DNA from: JBDZUZ01 sp040255445
Lineage (GTDB): Bacteria; Planctomycetota; Phycisphaerae; Phycisphaerales; UBA1924
NCBI GenBank assembly: GCA_040255445.1
Contig: JBDZUZ010000006.1
Coordinates: forward strand, 1 to 61,457
Length of the DNA: 61,457 bases
Reading direction: 5' to 3'
The translations under genes were made by a program, and so were the position numbers. The notes below the pieces were generated by a model. The model saw only the letters and a program-made list of their open reading frames with translations. It did no database searches and was not told the DNA's origin. This document shows, one piece after another, positions 1-7,435 of the stretch (its first letter is position 1; each line of letters opens with the position of its first letter).

Positions 1-25
1 GTACGCACGGTGGTGTGGGAGGGGA

Positions 26-41
26 GGAGCCGCAAGGCTCC
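26..41 (+). terminator. GC hairpin with GCAA tetraloop
   Basis: GGAGCC and GGCTCC pair around a GCAA loop. There is no U-tract, so this is only a possible terminator of a gene left of the window. Confidence 0.25.
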
Positions 42-80
42 CCCCTATCCCGATCTGGGTTCCGCGGCCCGCCCCCCGCC

Positions 81-86
81 TACAGT
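81..86 (+). promoter_or_regulatory. Possible -10 element of tRNA-Pro
   Basis: TACAGT lies 11 nt before the tRNA-Pro acceptor stem, which would put transcription start at about position 93. No convincing -35 is seen. Confidence 0.3.
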
Positions 87-97
87 CCCGCCGCGAG

Positions 98-171
98 CAG
101 GGTGTAGCTCAGCTTGGTAGAGCGCCTGGTTTGGGTCCAGGAGGCCGCAGGTTCAAATCCTGTCACCCTGA
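98..171 (+). tRNA. tRNA-Pro(UGG)
   Basis: The acceptor stem CAGGGTG pairs with CACCCTG. The anticodon stem CCTGG/CCAGG encloses the loop TTTGGGT, giving anticodon TGG. The T arm GCAGG-TTCAAAT-CCTGT is intact. C1-G72 is typical of bacterial tRNA-Pro. CCA is not encoded. A protein gene starts only 25 nt downstream, and a decayed copy of this tRNA sits about 715 bp further on. Confidence 0.95.
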
Positions 172-196
172 CTTCAGTTCATGACCGGAGTTTGTC

Positions 197-835
197 GTGG
201 GCATCAAGGCATCGATCTTGATCTACTCGGATGGCTGCCCGCGCGAGCGCCTGGCCGAACCGCTGCAGCTTGATCGTGATGCGACCATCGCCTTCGCGCA
301 ACGGGTGATTCCCGGAACGCCTGTACAGCAGGCCGCCGACACCACATTCGACAACCCATTCCCTGACCCATCGGATTTCCATATCGGCTGGTTCGGGCGA
401 CTCGCGATCGTGGTGGCGTCGGCGATCGCCGAGGATTGCCCGTCACAGATCGCGCCATACCTCCTGAACGCGAGCGAATTCGACACACTGACCTACGTCG
501 GGACGCACAGCATTCCCGAGTGGTGTGCCTATGCGCGTTGGTTCCGAGGCAAGATCGTTCGCTCGGTCAGTCTGTCGTCCGAGCGGGGCGAAGTCGCAGA
601 GAACATCGGCGAGCAGTTCGAGTTCGAGCGGCCCTTCTGGTCCGGCGAGCGAGGCAGCGAATGGGACGACCCGAGCGATCCCATCCCTTTCTGCCCCATG
701 GACATCGCCGAGGCGGCCCTTGAGTCGCTGCTGGGTTACTCACTCGAGGCGCAAGAGGTCATGGGGAAGCGTCCCGAAGACATCCCGCTCATGCACTTCG
801 TGCGCGCCCGGAACTTTGCTGCTCCGGGGTGGTAG
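197..835 (+). CDS. DUF6928-type protein, copy 1
   Basis: This 212-residue protein opens with MGIKASILIYSDG and keeps the family layout: an N-terminal beta-strand, a central HSIPEWCAYARW segment, then a conserved ENIGEQFEFERPFW stretch and PFCPMDIAEAALESLLGY near the C-terminus. These match the DUF6928 family known mainly from Actinobacteria, whose function is unknown. The start is GTG with GGAG 6 nt upstream; an ATG at 181 is in another frame. The last residues (AAPGW) and the TAG stop come from a decayed tRNA-Pro copy, so the natural C-terminus was replaced when the gene was duplicated. It is paralogous to the next gene and follows tRNA-Pro closely. No catalytic motif is recognised. Confidence 0.85.
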   Translation: MGIKASILIYSDGCPRERLAEPLQLDRDATIAFAQRVIPGTPVQQAADTTFDNPFPDPSDFHIGWFGRLAIVVASAIAEDCPSQIAPYLLNASEFDTLTYVGTHSIPEWCAYARWFRGKIVRSVSLSSERGEVAENIGEQFEFERPFWSGERGSEWDDPSDPIPFCPMDIAEAALESLLGYSLEAQEVMGKRPEDIPLMHFVRARNFAAPGW

Positions 836-886
836 AGCGCCCGCTTTGAGTTCAGGAGGCTCCGGTGCGGATCCGGTCTCCCTGAC
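826..886 (+). pseudogene. Decayed tRNA-Pro copy
   Basis: From 830 to 860 this segment matches tRNA-Pro positions 115-145 at 27 of 31 bases. Similarity continues through the T arm to the terminal CCCTGAC. The D-arm GGTAGAGCGC is kept, but the anticodon stem (CCCGC/TCAGG) no longer pairs and the 5' acceptor strand is gone. The TAG inside GGTAGAGC is the stop codon of the preceding gene. The offset of about 715 bp equals the offset between the two following protein starts, so tRNA and gene were duplicated as one unit. Confidence 0.8.
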
Positions 887-912
887 GTTCTCCTTTGTAG
901 AGCGAGATGTAG

Positions 913-1560
913 ATGGGCGCGAAGACTTGGATGCTCGTGTACTCCGACGGCGATCCCCGCGACACACTGGTGCGTCGACCGCCGCTCAATCGCGATGCAT
1001 CAGCGCGGCTCGCCCGCAGCCTCTTTCGGCCGTCAAGGCTGATATCGCTCAATGATGTGGACTTGGGTGACACCCAGCCCCGTGATGGCAACATCCACAT
1101 CGGCTGCTTCGATGATGTGGCGGTGATCGCGTGCGAGGAAATCGCTATCGATTATCCGTCGCAGTTGCCCGGGCGATGGCTCGACCGTGGACCGCGGGTC
1201 GTGACCCTGCACTGCATGCACAGCGTGGTTGACTGGTTCGCGTTTGCTCAATGGCGAGAGGGTGTGCTGACCCGATCGCTAAGCGTCTCGAACGACCACG
1301 GAGAGATCGAGAACATCGGAAAGCCCTTCGCATTCGAGGTTCCCTACTGGGCGGGAGACTATCCGATGGAGGTCTGGCCGGACGACGATGGAGAGAACAT
1401 GCTCCCGTTCCATCCGCTGGACCTGGGTGAAGCGGCGCTGCTCGCGCTCTTTGGGTATCAACTTGAAGGGGACGGCTCGGCGCCTCTTGATTGGAGCGAG
1501 TTGCCACTACTCGCCTTTTCTCGGCGAAAGTCATTCCTGCAGCGGCTTCTACGCCGGTGA
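913..1560 (+). CDS. DUF6928-type protein, copy 2
   Basis: This 215-residue protein begins MGAKTWMLVYSDGDPRD. It carries the family blocks LHCMHSVVDWFAFAQW, ENIGKPFAFEVPYWAG and PFHPLDLGEAALLALFGY, which are closer to the family consensus than those of copy 1. It follows the decayed tRNA-Pro at nearly the same spacing that copy 1 has from the intact tRNA. It ends KSFLQRLLRR, which is probably the ancestral C-terminus lost from copy 1. Its stop is 1 bp from the stop of the convergent purB gene. No biochemical function is known for the family. Confidence 0.88.
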   Translation: MGAKTWMLVYSDGDPRDTLVRRPPLNRDASARLARSLFRPSRLISLNDVDLGDTQPRDGNIHIGCFDDVAVIACEEIAIDYPSQLPGRWLDRGPRVVTLHCMHSVVDWFAFAQWREGVLTRSLSVSNDHGEIENIGKPFAFEVPYWAGDYPMEVWPDDDGENMLPFHPLDLGEAALLALFGYQLEGDGSAPLDWSELPLLAFSRRKSFLQRLLRR

Positions 1561-1561
1561 T

Positions 1562-3049
1562 TCACACCCTCGGCCCGCTCTCGCCCAGCTTGGCGAGCTC
1601 CTCGCCGTACTGCTCGCGCATCGGCTCGATGACTTCGCGGAGGAACCGTTCGGTCTGCTCGACACTGCGCCCGATGTAGCGCATCGGGTCCATGAGCCCT
1701 TCCCAGTCGAGTTCTGCCTTGAGCGCGGGCGGGTGGAACGCGTCGTCGTTCTTGAGCCGCTCGAGCAGGTCGTTGTCGAGCCCTTCCTGCTTGACGTGCA
1801 GGCCCGCGGCCTGGGCGTGTTTCCGGATGTGCTCGTGGTACTCCTGACGGTCGCCGCCGAGTTTGACGCACGCCATCAGGATGTTCTCGGTCGCCATGAA
1901 CGGCAGCTCGGCCATCAGGTTCTTGCGCACCATCGCCTCGTGCACGATCAGCCCGCTCGCGACGTTGTGCATGAGATCGAGCGCGCCGTCCAGCGCGAGA
2001 AACGCCTCGGGCAGGCTGAGCCGCCGGTTCGAGGAATCATCGAGCGTCCGCTCCAGCCACTGCGTCGCCGCGGTGTCGTAGGCGTTGCCAACGAGGTTCA
2101 TGACAAACCGCGTCAGCCCGCAGATGCGCTCACACCGCATCGGGTTCCGCTTGTACGGCATCGCCGATGACCCGATCTGCTTGCTCTCGAACGGCTCATC
2201 GAGCTCCTTGCGGTTCGAGAGCAGGCGGATGTCGGTGGCGATTTTGTGCAGGACTGACGCAGTTGCAGCCAGGTCGCCGAGCATGAACGCATCGAGCACA
2301 CGCGGATACGTCTGACCGGAGAGGCCGAGGATGCAGGCGCCGGAGCCTTCCGGTGTCGGTATCGCCCGATAGATTGCAGCAGCCTCGAATTCATCAACCA
2401 TAGCAGAGTCGTTGTTAAAGAGCGCGAGAAACGACGCCTGTGTTCCGGTGGCGCCCTTGAAGCCGCGGAGCCAATATCCGCCGGCCGTGTGGTTGAAGAC
2501 CGCGCCATAACACTGGCTCAGCTCAAACGCCCAGCCCGCAGCTCGGCGGCCCACTGTGACGGGTTGTGCCGGCTGATAGTGTGTGAACCCGAGCGTCGGC
2601 ACGCTCCGGTACCGCATCGCAAAATCGCCGAATCCCTGGATCACCCGTGCGATCTTGAGGGCGATGATCTTTGCTGCCTCGCCGATGACCGCCAGATCCG
2701 CATTGCACACCACATCCTGACTCGTCATCCCCAGATGGATGATCCCCTTCGCCTTCGGGCACCGGTCGCCCCACGCGTGCACGTGGGCCATCACATCGTG
2801 CCGCAGTTCCCGCTCGTGCCGCTCCGCGGCCTGCATGTCCGCATCCGTCACCTCCAGATTCGCCCGCAGCTCCTCGACCTGCTCCTTCGAGACCGGCAGC
2901 CCCATCTCGTGCTGCGCCTCCGCCACCGCCAGCCAGATCCGCCGCCACGTGTTGAACTTGTGCCGCGGCGACCAGATCCGCAGCATCTCCGGGCTGGCGT
3001 TGCGGGCGGCGAGGGGCGAGGTGTACGTGTCGTACTGGGATTGGGTCAT
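1562..3049 (-). CDS. purB: Adenylosuccinate lyase
   Basis: PurB cleaves SAICAR and adenylosuccinate in purine synthesis, releasing fumarate. The 495-residue product is cytoplasmic and belongs to the fumarase/aspartase superfamily. The signature SSAMPYKRNPMRCE lies near residue 295, and GMTSQDV and GFTHYQPAQPVTVGRR precede it. Length and layout resemble the longer bacterial/eukaryote-like PurB form. Its ATG overlaps the TGA of the upstream hepT gene (ATGA), so it is likely translated from the same mRNA as the toxin-antitoxin pair. Confidence 0.96.
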   Translation of the reverse strand: MTQSQYDTYTSPLAARNASPEMLRIWSPRHKFNTWRRIWLAVAEAQHEMGLPVSKEQVEELRANLEVTDADMQAAERHERELRHDVMAHVHAWGDRCPKAKGIIHLGMTSQDVVCNADLAVIGEAAKIIALKIARVIQGFGDFAMRYRSVPTLGFTHYQPAQPVTVGRRAAGWAFELSQCYGAVFNHTAGGYWLRGFKGATGTQASFLALFNNDSAMVDEFEAAAIYRAIPTPEGSGACILGLSGQTYPRVLDAFMLGDLAATASVLHKIATDIRLLSNRKELDEPFESKQIGSSAMPYKRNPMRCERICGLTRFVMNLVGNAYDTAATQWLERTLDDSSNRRLSLPEAFLALDGALDLMHNVASGLIVHEAMVRKNLMAELPFMATENILMACVKLGGDRQEYHEHIRKHAQAAGLHVKQEGLDNDLLERLKNDDAFHPPALKAELDWEGLMDPMRYIGRSVEQTERFLREVIEPMREQYGEELAKLGESGPRV

Positions 3050-3423
3050 GAAATCGTCCGGTCGTCGGGGCCGCTCGGTGAGCGTGAGTCAAGGAAGGGC
3101 TGAAGCACCGCGATGAGCTCTGGCAAGTGAACGGTCGCGATACGCCACATAATCTCGGATTGGATGTCGCCGTACTCGTGCGCGAGGATGTGCCGCGTCG
3201 CCACGATGGCCCGCCACTGGATTGACGGCAGCCGACCACGAGTGTCCTCGGACACATTCCGCGCTGCTTCGCCGACGATCTCAACCGTCCGCTCTACGGC
3301 ATCACGGGTCTTGCGATCCTGCTGGAAGGCCTGCTGGTCCATGCCCGCGACATACTCCGACGCCCGCGTCGCGGCGTCGAGCATGTCCCAGAGGTATTTG
3401 AGGTCGCGGTCGTCAGGCTGCAT
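3046..3423 (-). CDS. hepT: HepT-like ribonuclease toxin (DUF86)
   Basis: This all-helical HEPN-family protein has the RX4HXY motif RHILAHEY near residues 75-82. In characterised HepT toxins that motif is the tRNA-cleaving active site, and its tyrosine is AMPylated by MntA. The chosen ATG at 3423 gives 125 residues; an in-frame ATG at 3447 would add eight and overlap mntA more deeply. The gene overlaps mntA upstream by 11 nt and purB downstream by 4 nt. The active-site residues look intact, so the module is probably functional. Family known, activity inferred. Confidence 0.88.
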   Translation of the reverse strand: MQPDDRDLKYLWDMLDAATRASEYVAGMDQQAFQQDRKTRDAVERTVEIVGEAARNVSEDTRGRLPSIQWRAIVATRHILAHEYGDIQSEIMWRIATVHLPELIAVLQPFLDSRSPSGPDDRTIS

Positions 3424-3721
3424 GGAGAAGCTGCTTAGTCCGTTCAATCGACGCCCGCAGGTACGGGTTCCGAACCGTCTCCGCCTCGATCAGGTCAACA
3501 CGCCGACCGAGCAGGTCCTCCAGCCCCGCCTGAAGCTTGAAGAACACATCATCGAACCCGCCCCGCGGCCGCGGCTCGAACTCGACAAGGAAGTCCACAT
3601 CGCTCCGCGCGGCATCGAACGCGGCCGACGTCGCCGACCCGATCAGGAAGAGCCGCCGCACGCGGTGCTCGCGGCACAGGTCCCGGATCCGATCAAGATT
3701 GTCCCGGACGAGCGGTATCAC
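3413..3721 (-). CDS. mntA: MntA-like nucleotidyltransferase antitoxin
   Basis: This 102-residue minimal nucleotidyltransferase has the GS...DVD motif (GS at about residues 28-29, DVD at about 41-43) and a third acidic position in VDLIEAE. MntA antitoxins neutralise HepT by adding AMP to its active-site tyrosine. It directly precedes hepT and overlaps it, the standard order for the system. Eighteen bases upstream on the same strand lies a small ORF that may be a third member. Confidence 0.88.
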   Translation of the reverse strand: MIPLVRDNLDRIRDLCREHRVRRLFLIGSATSAAFDAARSDVDFLVEFEPRPRGGFDDVFFKLQAGLEDLLGRRVDLIEAETVRNPYLRASIERTKQLLHAA

Positions 3722-3739
3722 GCTCCAAGGATATGGAGT

Positions 3740-3967
3740 TCACGCCGATCCGCCCGCCGCGGTGTTTGAGGCGATGTCCCTCCACGCCCGATCCGCCGCG
3801 CCATCAAGCACCAGCGCAGTCGCATCGCGGATGTTCGACAGGCACACCACGTCTGTAACGCCGTATGGGCTCGTACCAGCCTCTTCGCTCTGCATGAACA
3901 GGCCTCTGTTCGGGTCCCCGCCCTTCGCCGCCACGCGCCCCCTCACCCCCTCCTCTGCTATCTTCAC
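3740..3967 (-). CDS. Small hypothetical ORF upstream of mntA
   Basis: This reading frame encodes 75 residues, or 51 from the internal ATG at 3895. It lies on the toxin-antitoxin strand and ends 18 nt before mntA. Codon third positions are mostly G/C. No domain is recognised; the segment VTDVVCLSNIRDATALVLDG looks protein-like. It could be a small extra gene of the module, a remnant, or spurious. The rest of the 254-nt gap to the ABC operon shows nothing else. Confidence 0.35.
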   Translation of the reverse strand: MKIAEEGVRGRVAAKGGDPNRGLFMQSEEAGTSPYGVTDVVCLSNIRDATALVLDGAADRAWRDIASNTAAGGSA

Positions 3968-3975
3968 TGCCCCCG

Positions 3976-5283
3976 ATGCCCCCTCCCCCCTCCCAGCACG
4001 AGGCCAGCGTTCCGGCGATCATGGCCCCGCCTGTCAAGCGGGATAACCCGCTGACCCGGAGCGTTGCGGGCATCCTCGGGCTCTCCTTCCTGGCCCTCAT
4101 GCTCGTCCTGTGCCTGGCCACGCTGCCGTGGACCACGGCCCGGGTGACCGAGGCCGGCGCCGCCGAGGGCGCCCGTGGCACGCCCCGCTACAACGCCGGC
4201 GACCCCGCCGCGGGCCGCCTCCCGCCCTTCTGGGTGGACCCCAGCGATGAGCAGGCCCGCCGCTTCAACCGCCTCGTCCCCGAGCCCGTCCGGCTCGAGA
4301 TCGCCGCGGAACACAACATCCGCCCCGATGAACTGGTCGACCAGGTCGACACCCCCGCCGCGGCGACCCTTCGCGACCACTGGCCCAGCTACTGGCTCGG
4401 CACGGATGTCTTGGGCCGCAGCCTCGCGATTCGCGTCCTGACCGGCGGTGGCATCTCTCTGGGGATCGGCCTCGCCGCTGCCTTGCTGTCCGTTTTCATC
4501 GGCACCGCCTACGGCGCCATCGCCGGGTACGCCGGGGGCCGGGCCGATGCGATCATGATGCGGATCGTCGATGTGCTGTACGGCCTGCCGTACATCCTGC
4601 TCGTCGTGCTGCTGGCGGTGGCGAGCGATGCCGCGATCGACGAGTTCGTCTCCCGCAACAAGGAGCGGACCGGCTGGCTCCGCGACCAGGCGGCCCAGGT
4701 GCTCGCGGCGGAGGGCCTGCCCGCCGATGCCGCCGCGGTGACCCGCGCACTGGACGAGAACGATGCCCTCCGCACCCGCCTTGATACCGAGGCAATCGAG
4801 AAATTCCCGCCGCGGCAGATGAGCGAGAGCCGCCGGACCCAACTCGATGTGCTGACGCTGCTGGTGGCGATCGGCGGGGTGAGCTGGCTCACCATGGCCC
4901 GCGTCATCCGCGGCCAGGTCCTGAGCCTCAAGAACCAGCCATTCATCGAGGCCGCACGGTCGGTGGGTCTTTCGACCCCACGCATCTTCATCCGCCACCT
5001 TCTGCCGAACCTGATCGGTCCGATCGTCGTGTATGCGACGTTGACCGTGCCGCAGGCGATCCTGCAGGAGTCGTTCCTGAGCTTCCTGGGCATCGGCGTG
5101 AAGCCGCCCTTGCCCAGCTGGGGGAACCTGGCGGCGGACGGGCTGAGCGAACTCAACCCGTATGAATCGAACTGGTGGTTGCTGCTGTTCCCGTGTGTGC
5201 TGCTGGGGTCGACGCTGCTGGCCCTGAACTTCGTGGGCGAGGGGCTGCGGGAGGCGTTCGATCCGCGGCGGGCGCGGCGTTAA
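3976..5283 (+). CDS. Peptide-type ABC permease, OppC/DppC family (first copy)
   Basis: This 435-residue inner-membrane permease has an N-terminal segment NPLTRSVAGILGLSFLALML. The MetI-like domain starts near LGTDVLGRSLAIRVL, and the ATPase-contacting EAA loop is EAARSVGLSTPRIFIRHLLP. The C-terminus FVGEGLREAFDPR is typical of OppC. About 80 hydrophilic residues (roughly 205-290) are inserted in a periplasmic loop, which ordinary OppC lacks. The start is uncertain: ATG 3976 gives a Pro-rich leader and ATG 4021 is the alternative. It opens an operon that holds a second, different OppC-like gene. Confidence 0.88.
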   Translation: MPPPPSQHEASVPAIMAPPVKRDNPLTRSVAGILGLSFLALMLVLCLATLPWTTARVTEAGAAEGARGTPRYNAGDPAAGRLPPFWVDPSDEQARRFNRLVPEPVRLEIAAEHNIRPDELVDQVDTPAAATLRDHWPSYWLGTDVLGRSLAIRVLTGGGISLGIGLAAALLSVFIGTAYGAIAGYAGGRADAIMMRIVDVLYGLPYILLVVLLAVASDAAIDEFVSRNKERTGWLRDQAAQVLAAEGLPADAAAVTRALDENDALRTRLDTEAIEKFPPRQMSESRRTQLDVLTLLVAIGGVSWLTMARVIRGQVLSLKNQPFIEAARSVGLSTPRIFIRHLLPNLIGPIVVYATLTVPQAILQESFLSFLGIGVKPPLPSWGNLAADGLSELNPYESNWWLLLFPCVLLGSTLLALNFVGEGLREAFDPRRARR

Positions 5284-5440
5284 TCTTGCGTTTGTGTGCG
5301 CCTAACCTCCCCGGCGGTCGCCGAGGAGGATGTCGGGGAGTGGTGGGGGTCTCGGCGGTCGATGGGTTGTCCGAGTGTCTGTCAGCGGGTCGTGCCGCCG
5401 ATTCCGGCCGGCCCAGTGTGTTGCCCGGAGGGCTGGTTTC

Positions 5441-7411
5441 ATGCAGAACAAGTTCGGCCTCAAGGACCTCGTGCTCTTCACGCTTGTGATCCTGATCGGG
5501 ATCAGCGTGTGGCTGTCGATGGTGCAGCGCGACAAGGAGTCGGCGCGGCTCCAGGCGGTGCAGGCGAAGGTCGAGGCGATCGAGGGATCGACCTCGCGCA
5601 TCCAGCGGACGATCGACACCGAGCTGTCCGCGGTGCGTGACACGGTCTCGACGCTCGAGCAGCGGGTGGCCAGCGGTGTGGTGCTCGCCAACCCGGGCGG
5701 CGGCAACGCCGCATCAAGCAACACCGGCGGCGGCAGCAGCGCTGTCGACCGCGATGAATCCTGGGCCCGCCCGGGCGTCAAGGTGACCTGGAGCAAGCCC
5801 GAGGGCCCGATCGAGACCAGCCCGCGGTCGTTCCCCGGTTACCAGGACGGCGGCGAGTTCATCTCGATCCTCGAGGGCCAGCCCCCGATCATCACGCCCT
5901 ACCGCTACGCCGATGTCTACGGCCGCTACATCACCGACGAGGTCACCGAGAGCCTCGGACGCTACAACCCGGCGACGCTCCGCATCGAGGGCGTGCTCGC
6001 CGATGCCTGGCAGATGGACCCCGACGGCATGTGGCTCCGCTGCCGGATCCGCGGCAACGCCCGCTTCAGCGACGGCGAGCCCGTCACCGCCGAGGATGCC
6101 CGGTACACCTACCACGACCTGATCTGGAACATGCAGATCGAGGCCGACCGCTTCCGGTCGGTGTACGAGGCGATCGAGACCGTCACCGTGGTCAGCGACA
6201 AGGTCGTCGAGTTCACCTTCAAGCAGCCCAAGTACGACAACTTCGCTCAGGCGATGCTCTACCCGATCGTGCCCAAGCACTTCTACGAGCGGTTCACGCC
6301 GCAGCAGATCAACCAGAGCACCGGCCTGATGATGGGCTCGGGCCCCTTCCGGCTCGAGCGGCTCGACGTCAACAGCCAGTGGACGCCGCCCAACGACATC
6401 GTCCTGGTCCGCAACGAGCGGTACTGGGGCCCGCGCCCCGCGCTCGACCGCATCCGCTTCAAGATCATCCAGGACAGCATCGCGCGGCTCACCGCCTTTG
6501 ACAACGGCCAGGGCGACATGATCCGCCCGACGCCCCAGCAGTTCGACCTGAAGCGCAAGGACGAGCGTTTCAACCAGATGGCCGAGGCGAAGGACTGGTA
6601 CAACATGCAGGGCGGCTGGTCGTTCATCGCCTGGCAGTGCGGCCCGCGCAACGGCGGGAAGCTCACACCGTTCGCGGACAAGCGGGTCCGCCTGGCGATG
6701 ACGCACCTGATCGACCGCGACAGAATCAAGCGCGACATCTACATGGGCCTCGCCCGCATCGGCACCGGCCCCTTCAACAGCGAGACCCCGCAGGCGAACC
6801 CCGAGATCGAGCCCTGGCCCTACGACGAGCGCAAGGCCGCGGAACTGCTCGCCGAGGCCGGCTGGATCGATCGCGATGGCGACGGTGTCCGCGAGAACGA
6901 GAAGGGCGACCGCTTCGTCTTCCAGATCACCTACGGCAACGGCAGCGATTCGACGCTCCAGATGGTGACGTACATCAAGGACCAGTGCGCCAAGATCGGC
7001 ATCGTCTGCGAGCTCAACCCGATCGACTGGTCGATCCTGCAGTCGATCCTCGACCGCCGCGACTTCGACGCCGCGACCTTCGCCTGGTCCGCCAGCTCCC
7101 CCGAGAGCAACCCGCGTCAGCTCTGGGCGATCTCGTCGATCGAGGGCACGGGCGACAACTTCGTGCAATGGCGCAACGAGGAGGCCGACGGCTACATCCA
7201 GCAGGGCGAGACGCTGATCGACGAAGATGCGCGGATGAAGGTCTGGCACCAGCTGCACCGCGTGATCCACGAGGAGCAGCCCTACACGCCGATGTTCGAG
7301 CTGCCCTGGCTGCGGCTCATGAACAAGCGGGTGGGCAACGTCCAGACCTACAAGTCCGGTCTCGAACCCTCCGAGTTCTTCATCAAGTCCGAGAAGGCCC
7401 AGGCGAACTGA
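5441..7411 (+). CDS. Membrane-anchored oligopeptide-type solute-binding protein
   Basis: This is a family 5 extracellular solute-binding protein (OppA/DppA type) of 656 residues. It starts MQNKFGLKDLVLFTLVILIG, a single membrane anchor rather than a lipobox, followed by a short coiled coil (about 35-75) and a Gly/Ser/Asn linker. The SBP_bac_5 domain fills the rest, with LADAWQMDPDGMWLRCRIR and FSDGEPVTAEDARYTYHD as landmarks. GGAGGG 8 nt before the ATG at 5441 fixes the start. It would capture peptides or related solutes at the outer face of the inner membrane for the adjacent permeases. Substrate not predictable. Confidence 0.9.
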   Translation: MQNKFGLKDLVLFTLVILIGISVWLSMVQRDKESARLQAVQAKVEAIEGSTSRIQRTIDTELSAVRDTVSTLEQRVASGVVLANPGGGNAASSNTGGGSSAVDRDESWARPGVKVTWSKPEGPIETSPRSFPGYQDGGEFISILEGQPPIITPYRYADVYGRYITDEVTESLGRYNPATLRIEGVLADAWQMDPDGMWLRCRIRGNARFSDGEPVTAEDARYTYHDLIWNMQIEADRFRSVYEAIETVTVVSDKVVEFTFKQPKYDNFAQAMLYPIVPKHFYERFTPQQINQSTGLMMGSGPFRLERLDVNSQWTPPNDIVLVRNERYWGPRPALDRIRFKIIQDSIARLTAFDNGQGDMIRPTPQQFDLKRKDERFNQMAEAKDWYNMQGGWSFIAWQCGPRNGGKLTPFADKRVRLAMTHLIDRDRIKRDIYMGLARIGTGPFNSETPQANPEIEPWPYDERKAAELLAEAGWIDRDGDGVRENEKGDRFVFQITYGNGSDSTLQMVTYIKDQCAKIGIVCELNPIDWSILQSILDRRDFDAATFAWSASSPESNPRQLWAISSIEGTGDNFVQWRNEEADGYIQQGETLIDEDARMKVWHQLHRVIHEEQPYTPMFELPWLRLMNKRVGNVQTYKSGLEPSEFFIKSEKAQAN

Positions 7412-7435
7412 CGCCCACGGGGACACGAGCACTCG

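Noticed and set aside
1388..2170. 260-residue plus-strand ORF over the 3' half of purB
   Set aside because: It is antisense to the conserved PurB signature and overlaps the DUF6928 gene; no domain.
5714..7432. 572-residue ORF antisense to the solute-binding protein
   Set aside because: Composition is Leu/Val/Asp/Gly repeat-like with no domain, and the plus strand carries a clear SBP_bac_5 protein.
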